From: JAAYCI01 sp031548875
Lineage (GTDB): Bacteria > Bacillota > Clostridia > Oscillospirales > Ruminococcaceae
DNA: 45,326 bases
NCBI GenBank assembly: GCA_031548875.1
Contig: JAVBQQ010000027.1
Span: 1-45,326, forward strand
Direction of reading: 5' to 3'
Translations under genes and position numbers: made by a program
Shown here: piece by piece, positions 36,020-43,873 of the stretch
How positions within the stretch are numbered: the first letter of the stretch is position 1
Layout: each line of letters opens with the position of its first letter
The notes under the pieces: model-generated
What the model saw: only the letters and a program-made list of their open reading frames with translations
Databases searched by the model: none
What the model was told of the DNA's origin: nothing

Positions 36020-38323
36020 ATGCAAAGAGCAGGGGTGCGCACGATCACCAAACGCGACGGGCGGGTGGTGCTGTATGACGAAACCAAGATCGCGAACGCG
36101 ATCTTGAAAGCATTGACGGCGGGCGGCGTTGACGACGCCGCCGCGGCGGCCCGCCTTGCCAACGAGGTGGGCGAGGCGCTGGCCGAGAGAAAACCGGACG
36201 AGAGCTACCGCATCGAAGACATCCAGGACGAGGCGGAGAAGGCGCTGATGCGCGGCGGCTACGAAGAAGCCGCCAAGCGCTACATCCTCTACCGCGCCCA
36301 GCGCACCCGCGTGCGCGAGAGCAACACCAGCTTGATGCGTGCCTGTGACGAGATCACCAACGCGGACGCACGCCAGAGCAACATGAAACGCGACAACGCC
36401 AACGTGGACGGCAACACCGCCATGGGCAGCATGCTGCAGCTGGGCTCGGCCGCAGCCAAGGCCTACAACGCCGACTACCTGCTCACCGAGGACCAGGCCC
36501 GTGCCCATCGCGAGGGCTGGATCCACATCCACGATTTCGACTTCTACTCGCTCACCACCACCTGCTGCCAGATCGACATCGGGGCGCTGTTCAACGGCGG
36601 CTTCTCTACCGGACACGGCTACCTGCGCGAGCCACAGGACATCCAGAGCTATGCCGCGCTGGCCTGCATCGCCATCCAGTCGAACCAGAACGACCAGCAC
36701 GGCGGCCAGAGCGTCCCCAACTTCGACTACGCGCTGGGCAAGGGCGTTGCCAAAACATATGCGCGCCTGTTCGCCGAAAACCTCGCCAAAGCCCTCAGCC
36801 TGCTGGCGGCCGGCGGCGAGTGGGACCGCAAGGGCATGCGCACTCTGTGCGAGGAGGTGGCGGCACAGGCGGGCGTGGGCCCCGCCCTCGCAGGCGACGA
36901 AGTGTTCCTGGCGGCGCTACGCAAGCGCCTGGTCCCCGTGGCAGGCGAAAAAGAGACCGACCGGGCCATCGCCTTCGCGTCGGACTCCACCTGCAAAGAA
37001 ACAGATCGGCGCACCTTCCAGGCCATGGAAGCGTTGGTGCACAACCTCAACTCCATGCACTCGCGTGCGGGCGCCCAAACGCCGTTCTCGTCCATCAACT
37101 ATGGCACCGATGTGAGCCCTGAGGGCCGCATGATCATCAAGAACGTGCTGCTGGCCACCGAGGCCGGCCTTGGCCACGGCGAGACGCCCATCTTCCCCAT
37201 CCAGATCTTCAAGCTGAAGCAGGGTGTGAACTACGACCCCGCCGACCCGAACTACGACCTGTTCGAGCTGGCCTGCAGGGTGAGCGCCAAGCGCCTGTTC
37301 CCCAACTTCTCCAACATCGACGCGCCCTTCAACCTGCCCTATTACGTTCCCGGCCGGCCGGAGACGGAGGTGGCCACGATGGGCTGCCGCACCCGTGTGC
37401 TGGCCAACGTGTATGACCCCCAGCGCCAGACGGCTTTCGGCCGCGGCAACCTCAGCTTCACCTCCATCAACCTGCCCCGCCTGGCCATTGAGGCCAAGGG
37501 CGACGAGGAACTGTTCTTTAAAAAGCTGCGCGACGCGCTGGACCTCACCGCCAGCCAGCTGCTCGACCGGTTCGAGATCCAGGGCAAAAAGCACGTGCGC
37601 AACTACCCCTTCCTCATGGGGCAGGGCATCTGGATGGACAGCGACAAGCTGGGACCCGACGACGAACTGCGCGAGGTGCTGCGGCACGGCACGCTGTCCA
37701 TCGGTTTCATCGGCCTGGCCGAGACACTGGTGGCGCTGTACGGCAAGCACCATGGCGAAAGCGCCGAGATGCAGGAGAAGGGCCTGGCCATCGCCGCCTT
37801 CATGAACGACTACTGCAAAGAAAAAAGCGCCGAGATGCAGATGAACTTCACCATGCTGGCCACGCCTGCCGAAGGTCTCTCCGGCCGCTTTGTGCGCATG
37901 GACCGCAAGCAGTACGGCGTCATCCCCGGCGTCACCGATCACGACTACTATACAAACTCTTTCCACGTGCCGGTGTACTACCCCATCCCCGCCTACGACA
38001 AGATCCGGATTGAGGCGCCCTACCATGCGCTCACCCCGGCGGGCCATATCACCTATGTAGAGCTGGACGGCGATACCGCAGAGAACCTGGACGCATTCAT
38101 GGCCATCGTGCGCTGCATGCACGACGCCGGCGTGGGCTACGGCTCTATCAACCACCCGGTGGATCGCGACCCCGTGTGCGGCTATGTAGGCGTCATCAAG
38201 GACGTCTGCCCCCGCTGCGGCCGGCGGGAGGGCGAATCCATCGACCCGGAGCGCCTGGCAAATCTGCGCCGCCAGTATCCGGAAATCGCCGAGATGGCCG
38301 GCTGCACCCCCTGCGACAACTGA
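36020..38323 (+). CDS. nrdD: class III (anaerobic) ribonucleoside-triphosphate reductase, large part lacking the glycyl-radical loop
   Basis: A 767-residue protein reducing NTPs to dNTPs. The ATG at 36020 follows GGAGGAA. An N-terminal ATP-cone (VRTITKRDGRVVLYDETKIA) is the dATP/ATP sensor. The barrel has TTTCCQIDIGALFNGGFSTG, the MGCRT cysteine loop and GNLSFTSINLPRLA. Near the C-terminus are CGYVG (Cys720), CPRC (Cys730/733) and a final CTPC (Cys762/765), a likely zinc site. Conventional clostridial enzymes then continue into F-x-R-I-R-R-I-T-G-Y-L with the radical glycine; here a TGA ends the protein two residues after the last Cys. The missing loop is encoded 105 nt downstream. Confidence 0.95.
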   Translation: MQRAGVRTITKRDGRVVLYDETKIANAILKALTAGGVDDAAAAARLANEVGEALAERKPDESYRIEDIQDEAEKALMRGGYEEAAKRYILYRAQRTRVRESNTSLMRACDEITNADARQSNMKRDNANVDGNTAMGSMLQLGSAAAKAYNADYLLTEDQARAHREGWIHIHDFDFYSLTTTCCQIDIGALFNGGFSTGHGYLREPQDIQSYAALACIAIQSNQNDQHGGQSVPNFDYALGKGVAKTYARLFAENLAKALSLLAAGGEWDRKGMRTLCEEVAAQAGVGPALAGDEVFLAALRKRLVPVAGEKETDRAIAFASDSTCKETDRRTFQAMEALVHNLNSMHSRAGAQTPFSSINYGTDVSPEGRMIIKNVLLATEAGLGHGETPIFPIQIFKLKQGVNYDPADPNYDLFELACRVSAKRLFPNFSNIDAPFNLPYYVPGRPETEVATMGCRTRVLANVYDPQRQTAFGRGNLSFTSINLPRLAIEAKGDEELFFKKLRDALDLTASQLLDRFEIQGKKHVRNYPFLMGQGIWMDSDKLGPDDELREVLRHGTLSIGFIGLAETLVALYGKHHGESAEMQEKGLAIAAFMNDYCKEKSAEMQMNFTMLATPAEGLSGRFVRMDRKQYGVIPGVTDHDYYTNSFHVPVYYPIPAYDKIRIEAPYHALTPAGHITYVELDGDTAENLDAFMAIVRCMHDAGVGYGSINHPVDRDPVCGYVGVIKDVCPRCGRREGESIDPERLANLRRQYPEIAEMAGCTPCDN

Positions 38324-38428
38324 CCTGCGAAAACACCAGCTGCAGGCGCCGCCACGCGCACACCTGCGGTTGAAGCACCAAAAACAGGGAACAAAAAATT
38401 GCAAACACCAACAGGAGGTCTATTCACG

Positions 38429-38584
38429 ATGAACAACGAACACAATTGCGCCCAGGCGGGCCAAGGCGTTGGCTTTGAGCGCATCCGCCGCATCACCGGG
38501 TATCTGGTGGGCACCATGGACAAGTGGAACGACGCCAAGAAGGCCGAGGAGAACGACCGCATCAAGCACGACCTTTCCGCCTGA
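38429..38584 (+). CDS. stand-alone glycyl-radical domain of the class III ribonucleotide reductase
   Basis: A 51-residue protein. The ATG at 38429 follows a full AGGAGGT (38413-38419). Residues 16-47 match the C-terminal glycyl-radical segment of NrdD (FERIRRITGYLVGT, then DKWNDAKKAEENDRIKH), with the radical expected on Gly24 in TGYL. Conventional NrdD has this segment covalently attached. It is in the same frame as nrdD, separated by one TGA and 35 sense codons, but those codons have about 34% third-position GC against about 86% in this gene. Independent translation is therefore favoured over readthrough. nrdG starts 4 nt after its stop, so activase and radical peptide are probably translationally coupled. 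Confidence 0.88.
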   Translation: MNNEHNCAQAGQGVGFERIRRITGYLVGTMDKWNDAKKAEENDRIKHDLSA

Positions 38585-38588
38585 AACC

Positions 38589-39161
38589 ATGCGTAAAAAC
38601 GCACAAAACGGGAGCATCCGCGGAGCGGATGCTCCCCTCTCTCTCGCCGGCTTCACCGGCGATTCGATCGTAGACGGCCCCGGCCTGCGGTGTGTGCTGT
38701 TCTGCCAGGGGTGCCCCCACGGCTGTCCCGGCTGCCACAACCCTGCCACCCACCCTTTTGAAGGCGGCACCTACTACACGACCCACGAGCTGCTCACGCG
38801 CATCTGTGCGCACCCGCTCTGCCGGGGGGTCACCTTTTCCGGGGGCGAGCCGTTCTGCCAGGCGGCGGCGCTGTTGCCGCTGGCACGTCTCCTGCGGGAG
38901 AAGGGATATGAACTGGCCGCCTACACCGGCTACACCCTCGAACAGCTGCTGGCCATGGGCGGCCCGCAGGCCGACCTGCTGGCCCTTTTGGATGTGCTGG
39001 TGGACGGCCGGTACGAGCAGGCCCAGCGCAGCCTGACGCTGCGCTTCCGCGGCAGCGCGAACCAGCGCATATTGGACATCCCCGCCAGCCTGGCGGCCGG
39101 TGAGGCCGTGTGGTGCGTCCAGCCCCGCTGGGTGGGCGCAGAAGAAGAAACTGCATTTTGA
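38589..39161 (+). CDS. nrdG: anaerobic ribonucleotide reductase activase (radical SAM)
   Basis: A 190-residue radical-SAM enzyme that makes the glycyl radical on NrdD using S-adenosylmethionine and a 4Fe-4S cluster. The CxxxCxxC cluster motif is in CPHGCPGCHNP (Cys42, 46, 49), preceded by SIVDGPGLRCVLF and followed by the SAM-binding FSGGEPF. The ATG at 38589 has no clear Shine-Dalgarno and lies 4 nt past the stop of the radical-domain gene, which suggests coupling. Here its target should be the separate 51-residue peptide docked on NrdD (inference). Confidence 0.95.
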   Translation: MRKNAQNGSIRGADAPLSLAGFTGDSIVDGPGLRCVLFCQGCPHGCPGCHNPATHPFEGGTYYTTHELLTRICAHPLCRGVTFSGGEPFCQAAALLPLARLLREKGYELAAYTGYTLEQLLAMGGPQADLLALLDVLVDGRYEQAQRSLTLRFRGSANQRILDIPASLAAGEAVWCVQPRWVGAEEETAF

Positions 39162-39190
39162 CCCGCACACAACGCCGGAGGTGAGCGCTG

Positions 39191-39559
39191 ATGAAGACCG
39201 TGATGGTGGTGGACGATTCCCGCTTTATGCAGGACGAGGTGGCCCACATATTAAGCGACAGTGCGTACACCCTGTGCGTCGCCTGCCGCGACGCGGAGGA
39301 AGCCATCCGCGCCTACCACGAGCACCGGCCGGACTTCGTCCTGATGGATGTGGTGCTGCCCGGCATCGACGGGTTCGAGGCCACCACTGCCATCCGCCAG
39401 AAGTGGCCGTCCGCCCGCGTGGTGGTGATGAGCAGCCTTGCCTACGACGAGACACAGCACAGCGCCCGGGCGGCGGGTGCCGTGGGCTGCCTGTTCAAGC
39501 CCTTCACGGCGGCCGACCTGCTTGCGGTGCTGGCAGGCGCCGAAGCGGATGCAGAATAG
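39191..39559 (+). CDS. single-domain response regulator (CheY-like receiver)
   Basis: A 122-residue receiver domain only. The ATG at 39191 follows GGAGGTGAG. It has the acidic pair Asp8/Asp9 (MVVDDSRFM), phospho-acceptor Asp53 (VLMDVVLPGIDG), Ser81/82 and Lys103 (LFKPF). There is no output domain and no adjacent kinase. It starts 29 nt after nrdG and ends before a terminator, so it is probably the last gene of the nrd operon. What it signals to is unknown. CheY itself is possible, but no chemotaxis genes are in the window. Confidence 0.9.
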   Translation: MKTVMVVDDSRFMQDEVAHILSDSAYTLCVACRDAEEAIRAYHEHRPDFVLMDVVLPGIDGFEATTAIRQKWPSARVVVMSSLAYDETQHSARAAGAVGCLFKPFTAADLLAVLAGAEADAE

Positions 39560-39572
39560 GCAGGCAGATAAA

Positions 39573-39619
39573 AGCCCCGGGCGCTTCTCCACATGGGAGA
39601 GACGTCCGGGGCTCTTTTT
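39573..39619. terminator. terminator of the nrd operon
   Basis: AGCCCCGG (39573-39580) pairs with CCGGGGCT (39606-39613), with an inner TCTCC/GGAGA stem, followed by CTTTTTT. On the minus strand the same hairpin is followed by TTTT and can end the tRNA-Lys transcript. Confidence 0.88.
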
Positions 39620-39696
39620 TGGTGACCGGCCGGAGGCTCGAACTCCGGACCCTCTGCTTAAAAGGCAGATGCTCTGCCAGCTGAGCTAGCCGGTCA
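39620..39696 (-). tRNA. tRNA-Lys (anticodon TTT), CCA encoded
   Basis: Minus-strand cloverleaf: acceptor TGACCGG with CCGGTCA, D-arm with AGCTCAGCTGGCAGAGC, anticodon stem TCTGC/GCAGA around CTTTTAA (anticodon TTT), and T-arm CGGAG-TTCGAGC-CTCCG. CCA (39620-39622) is encoded. Confidence 0.96.
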
Positions 39697-39738
39697 CACG
39701 CAACCGCAGCGGGCCGCAAGACCCGCCAACAGAAATTT

Positions 39739-39768
39739 ATTATACCAACCAATCGTTGCGCTTGTCAA
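39739..39768 (-). promoter_or_regulatory. promoter of tRNA-Lys
   Basis: Minus strand: perfect TTGACA (39763-39768), 18-bp spacer, perfect TATAAT (39739-39744). Confidence 0.85.
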
Positions 39769-39814
39769 GATAGCCTTTCGCCATGCCCACGCTTTGTTAA
39801 CTCCTAAACATTCC

Positions 39815-39843
39815 TTGACGGTGGGTGCCCTTTCCCCTATACT
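39815..39843 (+). promoter_or_regulatory. promoter of the niaX-like gene
   Basis: TTGACG (39815-39820), 17-bp spacer, TATACT (39838-39843). The remaining leader of about 45 nt shows no known riboswitch. Confidence 0.75.
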
Positions 39844-39892
39844 AATAATGACCGCATGTTCCACTTTTATTGCTTCTGGGGGGCGCACTGCT

Positions 39893-40510
39893 TTGAACAA
39901 GACACTTTCTGTACAACGCCTGACAACGGCGGCCATCCTCATCGCCATCGGCATCATCATACCCATGTTCTCGCCGCTCAAGATCATCATCGAGCCGGCT
40001 TCCTTCACATTGGCCAGCCATGTGGCGCTGTTCGTCGCCATGTGCATCTCGCCCTCGGTGGCGGCTGCCGTGGCCGTGGGCACCACCCTGGGCTTCTTCT
40101 TCGGCGGCTTTCCCCTCGTAATCGTGTTGCGCGCCGCCTCCCACCTCGTCTTTGCGCTGGTGGGCGCCTTCTATCTGCAAAAACACCCGGACACGCTGCG
40201 TTCGGTGCCAAAGTCGCTCACCTTCTCATTTCTCATCGGCCTGTTGCACGCCGCGTGTGAGGTAGTCGTCTCCGGCCTTTTCTACTTTGGCGGCCTCATG
40301 GCCCCCTCGGCCTACGATTCCGGCTTTGTCACCGCCGTATTGATGCTGGTGGGCGTGGGCACAGTCGTGCACAGCATGGTGGACTTCGCCATCGCCCAGC
40401 TGCTTGTGAACGTGCTGGCCCGGCAGCGGCCCTTCCGTTCGCTGTTCCAGGTGTCGGTGCAGGCGCCAGCTACGCAGATGTCCAGCGCGCAAAACACAGA
40501 ACCCATCTAG
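39893..40510 (+). CDS. niaX: ECF transporter substrate-binding membrane subunit, NiaX-like (niacin)
   Basis: A 205-residue membrane protein with about five or six helices. The TTG start at 39893 is preceded by GGGGGG about ten bases upstream. It begins MNKTLSVQRLTTAAILIAIG and contains IIPMFSPLKIIIEPASFTLA and ASHVALFVAMCISPSVAAAV, which strongly recall the NiaX S-component of energy-coupling-factor transporters. S-components bind the vitamin and dock on a shared EcfT-EcfA module encoded elsewhere, so a lone gene is normal. Niacin as substrate is by family resemblance only. No NiaR or NAD-riboswitch site was recognised upstream. Confidence 0.75.
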   Translation: MNKTLSVQRLTTAAILIAIGIIIPMFSPLKIIIEPASFTLASHVALFVAMCISPSVAAAVAVGTTLGFFFGGFPLVIVLRAASHLVFALVGAFYLQKHPDTLRSVPKSLTFSFLIGLLHAACEVVVSGLFYFGGLMAPSAYDSGFVTAVLMLVGVGTVVHSMVDFAIAQLLVNVLARQRPFRSLFQVSVQAPATQMSSAQNTEPI

Positions 40511-40522
40511 CCAGAACAACAC

Positions 40523-40558
40523 AAAACCGGCGGCTCCTAAACAGAGCCGCCGGTTTTT
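40523..40558. terminator. bidirectional terminator
   Basis: A 14-bp perfect stem, AAAACCGGCGGCTC (40523-40536) with GAGCCGCCGGTTTT (40544-40557), then T. It is shared by the niaX-like gene and the convergent small membrane protein gene. Confidence 0.92.
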
Positions 40559-40588
40559 CTTTGCTTTTGCGTATCGTCCCGCGCGGTC

Positions 40589-40984
40589 TCAGTCCTTCGC
40601 GTCGTCCTCGTCGTCGAAGGCGTCCGGCAGATCATCGTTAAAATCCTCACTGAACAAAAGCTGTTCGTATTCGTCCAGTTCGCGCTCGCGGCGCAGCACG
40701 TACATGTACAGTGCAATCAACACGCCTGCAACAGCCGCAACAGCCACCAAAAGCGCAACCAGGGTTGATTTTTTCATCATGATGCCCTCCCCTTTATTTG
40801 GAGTCGAAGGCCGCACATCGCCGGCCCTGTCTTTCACTGTCCTGGCCAGGTTCCCGGCCATCAGCGCCACACCCGCCGCGCCGGCTGCCGCCGCGTGGCC
40901 CACGCCCCGCATGTTGCTGCCCACGCCGCGCATCTTTGCGCCCGCATTGCGGAAAGAATCGCGTACACGGTCGTCCATGATCAT
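40589..40984 (-). CDS. small membrane protein with a possible internal start
   Basis: A 131-residue protein from the ATG at 40984 (AAAGGAGG upstream). Residues 1-65 are Gly/Ala-rich and amphipathic (MRGVGSNMRGVGHAAAAGAA). One membrane helix (about 73-95, LVALLVAVAAVAGVLIALYM) is followed by an acidic C-terminus (EDFNDDLPDAFDDEDDAKD). Directly before the helix, AGGGGAGGG precedes an in-frame ATG at 40780, which would give a 63-residue form. Function unknown. It is the only gene between its promoter and the shared terminator. Confidence 0.65.
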   Translation of the reverse strand: MIMDDRVRDSFRNAGAKMRGVGSNMRGVGHAAAAGAAGVALMAGNLARTVKDRAGDVRPSTPNKGEGIMMKKSTLVALLVAVAAVAGVLIALYMYVLRRERELDEYEQLLFSEDFNDDLPDAFDDEDDAKD

Positions 40985-41079
40985 GGCCCAAACCTCCTTT
41001 TGGCAGGCCGCCGGCACACACGCGCCATGCCGTGGCTTCGCCCGCGGCATCCCCTGTGGGGACCGCCGTTTGTACATTC

Positions 41080-41108
41080 ATTATAGCGGCTTTTGCCCGA
41101 CATTACAA
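41080..41108 (-). promoter_or_regulatory. promoter of the small membrane protein gene
   Basis: Minus strand: TTGTAA (41103-41108), 17-bp spacer, TATAAT (41080-41085). Leader of about 90 nt. Confidence 0.7.
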
Positions 41109-41143
41109 CCATAACTTTGTGTCGTTCCTTGTCGTCGGGGCGC

Positions 41144-42268
41144 TCACATCCGGCTGGGCAACCAGGCGGTAAACGCCGCTGGGATTGCGTATTTTCGCAA
41201 CAAATCCTCTTCCGTAGCCCACACCCAGCCGTCCGGCGCAGGCGTGCCCGCGCGCACCGCCACCTCCCAGCCGTACATGCGCCACACCCGGTGGGTGAAC
41301 ACGTGCTCCCCAGGCGCCAGCGGGGGGCCCAGTTCCACAGCACCTGTGTCCGCTTCGCGCCACAGACCGGCCAACCTTTCCTGCGCCTGCGCACGAGAGA
41401 GCTGTTCCTCCCACAGCGGCGGCTCCCACATCGAGGCCAAAAGTCCCTTGCCCGGCCTCTGCCGGATGAGCGTCTGCCACCCGCCGCCCGCTGTATCGGC
41501 CTCCTTACGCACCAGCAGGATGCATACCGGCACCTCACGCTTCGCCTTTGGCGGCGCCTTGCGCGGCAAAAGCGCCTGTGTTCCGTCCACTCGCGCCTGG
41601 CAAGTCGCCGCCAGTGGGCATTCTGCACAACGGGGTCCATTGGCCGACGGCAGGCAGACCAGCGCCCCCAGCTCCATCAGCGCCTGGTTGTAGTCTCCGG
41701 GCGCTTCCGCCGGCTGCCGTGCGGCCACTGCGGCCGTCAGCGCCGCTTTGGTGGCCGGGGCGGTCACCTCTTCTTCGCAGGCCAGCAGCCGGGCCGCCAC
41801 CCGTAGCACGTTCCCGTCCACGGCGGGGCGGCACTGCCCAAACGCGATAGACGCGACAGCCCCCGCCGTGTACGGTCCCACACCGGGCAACGCCAACAAA
41901 GCATCATACTCGGCGGGCAGGTCGCCGTCAAACTTTTCAAGGACAACGCGCGCCGCCTTTTGCAGGTTGCGCGCGCGGTTGTAATATCCCAGCCCCTGCC
42001 ACAATTTGCGCAGCCGCTCTTCGTCGCAGGCGGCCAGCGCCCGCACGTCGGGCAGTTCGGCCACAAACCGCTCGAAGTAAGGCAGAGCGGTCTCCATGCG
42101 CGTCTGCTGCAGCATGATCTCGCTCACCCACACCCGGTAGGGCGTGGGGCGCTCGCGGAAGGGCAGCACCCGCCGATGCGCGTGGTACCATGCCAGCAGC
42201 GGCGGTGCGATATCCGGCAGCGCGACCGCCGCCGGTTCCCCCGCACGGGCCTTTTCCTGTTCCAACAC
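41144..42268 (-). CDS. mutY: A/G-specific adenine DNA glycosylase
   Basis: A 374-residue base-excision-repair enzyme removing adenine opposite 8-oxoguanine. The GTG start at 42268 lies 8 nt after the asnS stop, with GAGGGCGA as a partial site. Catalytic Glu50 is in EIMLQQTRMETALPYF. The helix-hairpin-helix PGVGPYTAGAVASIAFG leads to Asp151 in VDGNVLRV. The iron-sulfur cysteines are Cys205, 214, 217 and 223, spacing Cx8Cx2Cx5C rather than the usual Cx6Cx2Cx5C. A NUDIX-like C-terminal domain (about 240-374) recognises 8-oxoG. It is co-transcribed with asnS. Confidence 0.96.
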   Translation of the reverse strand: MLEQEKARAGEPAAVALPDIAPPLLAWYHAHRRVLPFRERPTPYRVWVSEIMLQQTRMETALPYFERFVAELPDVRALAACDEERLRKLWQGLGYYNRARNLQKAARVVLEKFDGDLPAEYDALLALPGVGPYTAGAVASIAFGQCRPAVDGNVLRVAARLLACEEEVTAPATKAALTAAVAARQPAEAPGDYNQALMELGALVCLPSANGPRCAECPLAATCQARVDGTQALLPRKAPPKAKREVPVCILLVRKEADTAGGGWQTLIRQRPGKGLLASMWEPPLWEEQLSRAQAQERLAGLWREADTGAVELGPPLAPGEHVFTHRVWRMYGWEVAVRAGTPAPDGWVWATEEDLLRKYAIPAAFTAWLPSRM

Positions 42269-42276
42269 TGTCGCCC

Positions 42277-43665
42277 TCAGTACAGCCCGCCCGCCGTGCG
42301 CGGGTAGGGCAGCACGTCGCGGATGTTGGAGATGCCGGTCAGGTACATCACCAGCCGCTCAAAACCCAAACCAAAGCCCGCATGCTTGGCGGTTCCGTAG
42401 CGGCGCAGGTCCAAAAACCATTCGTACGTTTCCACATCCATGCCCATCTCCGTCATGCGGGCCTGCAGCTTGTCCAGCCGCTCCTCACGCTGGCTGCCGC
42501 CAATCAGCTCGCCCACGCCGGGCACCAGCATGTCCATGGCGGCCACCGTCTTGCCGTCGTCGTTCTGGCGCATGTAAAAGCTCTTGATCTCTTTTGGATA
42601 GTCTGTTACAAACACCGGCTTTTTGTACACCTGCTCGGTCAGGTAGCGCTCGTGTTCTGTCTGCAGGTCGCTTCCCCACTCCACCTTGTACTCGAACCTG
42701 TCGTTGTTCTTCTGCAACAGGGCCACGGCGTCAGTGTAGGTAAGGCGCTCAAAGCTGTTGTCCACCAGGTTCCGCAGGCGGGCCTGCAGCTCTTTATCCA
42801 CAAACTGGCCAAAAAAGGCGATCTCATCCGGGCAGTTCTCCAGCACGTATTCCACCACGTACTTCACCATCGCCTCGGCCAGGTCCATATCGTCGGCCAG
42901 GTCCGCAAAGGCGATCTCCGGCTCTATCATCCAAAACTCGGCCGCGTGGCGCGGGGTGTTGCTGTTCTCGGCGCGGAAGGTGGGCCCAAAGGTGTACACC
43001 TTCGAGAAGGCCAGCGCCATGCCCTCGGCCTCCAACTGGCCGGACACGGTCAGGTTCGTCTCCTGCCCAAAGAAATCGCAGGCATAGTCCACCCCGCCTT
43101 CGGGCGTGCGGGGCGGGTCCAGCGGTGGAAGCGCGGTCACCCGGAACATCTCCCCCGCGCCCTCGCAGTCGCTGGCGGTGATGATGGGCGTGTGGATGTA
43201 CACAAAGCCGTTCTCGTTGAAAAACCGGTGGACGGCGTACGCCGCCACACTGCGCACGCGAAACGCCGCCGAAAACGTGTTTGTGCGGGCGCGCAGGTGG
43301 GGCATCGTGCGCAGGAACTCCATCGAGTGGCGCTTTTTTTGCAGCGGGTATTCGGGCGGGCTGTCGCCCTCTATCACGATCTCATCTGCATTCAGCTCAA
43401 ACGGCTGTTTTGCGCCCGGCGTGTGCACAAGCGTTCCCTTCACGGCCAGTGCCGAGCCCACGCCCGCCCTGGCCACCTCTTTGAAGTTGGGCAGCTTCCC
43501 CTCCTCGAACACCACCTGTACGCTTTTGAAGGCGGAGCCGTCGTTCAGCTCGATAAAGCCGATGGTCTTCGAATCTCGGATGGTTTTTGCCCAGCCGCAC
43601 AAAAAAACGGCCGTGCCGTCGGCGGGGGGCTGCTTGTACAACATTTGTACCGTAGTGCGTTCCAT
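42277..43665 (-). CDS. asnS: asparaginyl-tRNA synthetase
   Basis: A 462-residue class IIb synthetase charging tRNA-Asn. The ATG at 43665 follows GGAGG. The N-terminal OB-fold anticodon domain (FLCGWAKTIRDSKTIGFIEL) precedes the catalytic core: motif 2 FGPTFRAENSNTPRHAAEFW and motif 3 GFGLGFERLVMYLTG. The predicted leader is only about 30 nt, so there is no T-box. First gene of the asnS-mutY operon. Confidence 0.97.
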   Translation of the reverse strand: MERTTVQMLYKQPPADGTAVFLCGWAKTIRDSKTIGFIELNDGSAFKSVQVVFEEGKLPNFKEVARAGVGSALAVKGTLVHTPGAKQPFELNADEIVIEGDSPPEYPLQKKRHSMEFLRTMPHLRARTNTFSAAFRVRSVAAYAVHRFFNENGFVYIHTPIITASDCEGAGEMFRVTALPPLDPPRTPEGGVDYACDFFGQETNLTVSGQLEAEGMALAFSKVYTFGPTFRAENSNTPRHAAEFWMIEPEIAFADLADDMDLAEAMVKYVVEYVLENCPDEIAFFGQFVDKELQARLRNLVDNSFERLTYTDAVALLQKNNDRFEYKVEWGSDLQTEHERYLTEQVYKKPVFVTDYPKEIKSFYMRQNDDGKTVAAMDMLVPGVGELIGGSQREERLDKLQARMTEMGMDVETYEWFLDLRRYGTAKHAGFGLGFERLVMYLTGISNIRDVLPYPRTAGGLY

Positions 43666-43703
43666 ACTATTCCTCCAGATGGCCGTGTTGTCTTTAGTCA
43701 ATT

Positions 43704-43732
43704 ATTATACGCCAAAAGGGCGGGTGTGACAA
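43704..43732 (-). promoter_or_regulatory. promoter of asnS-mutY
   Basis: Minus strand: TTGTCA (43727-43732), 17-bp spacer, TATAAT (43704-43709). Confidence 0.8.
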
Positions 43733-43827
43733 GGACGGTTCGATTTTATCTGTCTTTTTAAAAAACGCCACGCGTGCGGCGGGGCAAAAATTGTAACAAA
43801 GTTATCATTTCACCCCTCGCTGTAATG

Positions 43828-43836
43828 TGGTATACT
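43828..43836 (+). promoter_or_regulatory. extended -10 promoter of the M23 peptidase gene
   Basis: TGGTATACT: a TG-N extension directly before TATACT (43831-43836). The -35 region (TTTCAC, 43808-43813) is poor, which fits an extended -10 promoter. Confidence 0.5.
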
Positions 43837-43873
43837 ATATTTTAGCAGATTAATCACCGCTGGGGGTTCATGC

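Noticed and set aside
38321..38380. Selenocysteine insertion at the nrdD TGA
   Set aside because: Only a 5-bp stem (GCAGG/CCTGC) can form downstream, no SECIS-like structure is evident, the following codons have non-coding third-position GC, and a strong ribosome-binding site explains the second part.
39844..39892. preQ1 or NAD riboswitch ahead of the niaX-like gene
   Set aside because: The short leader shows no recognisable core of either class.
43666..43703. T-box riboswitch upstream of asnS
   Set aside because: The predicted leader is about 30 nt, too short, and no T-box sequence is present.
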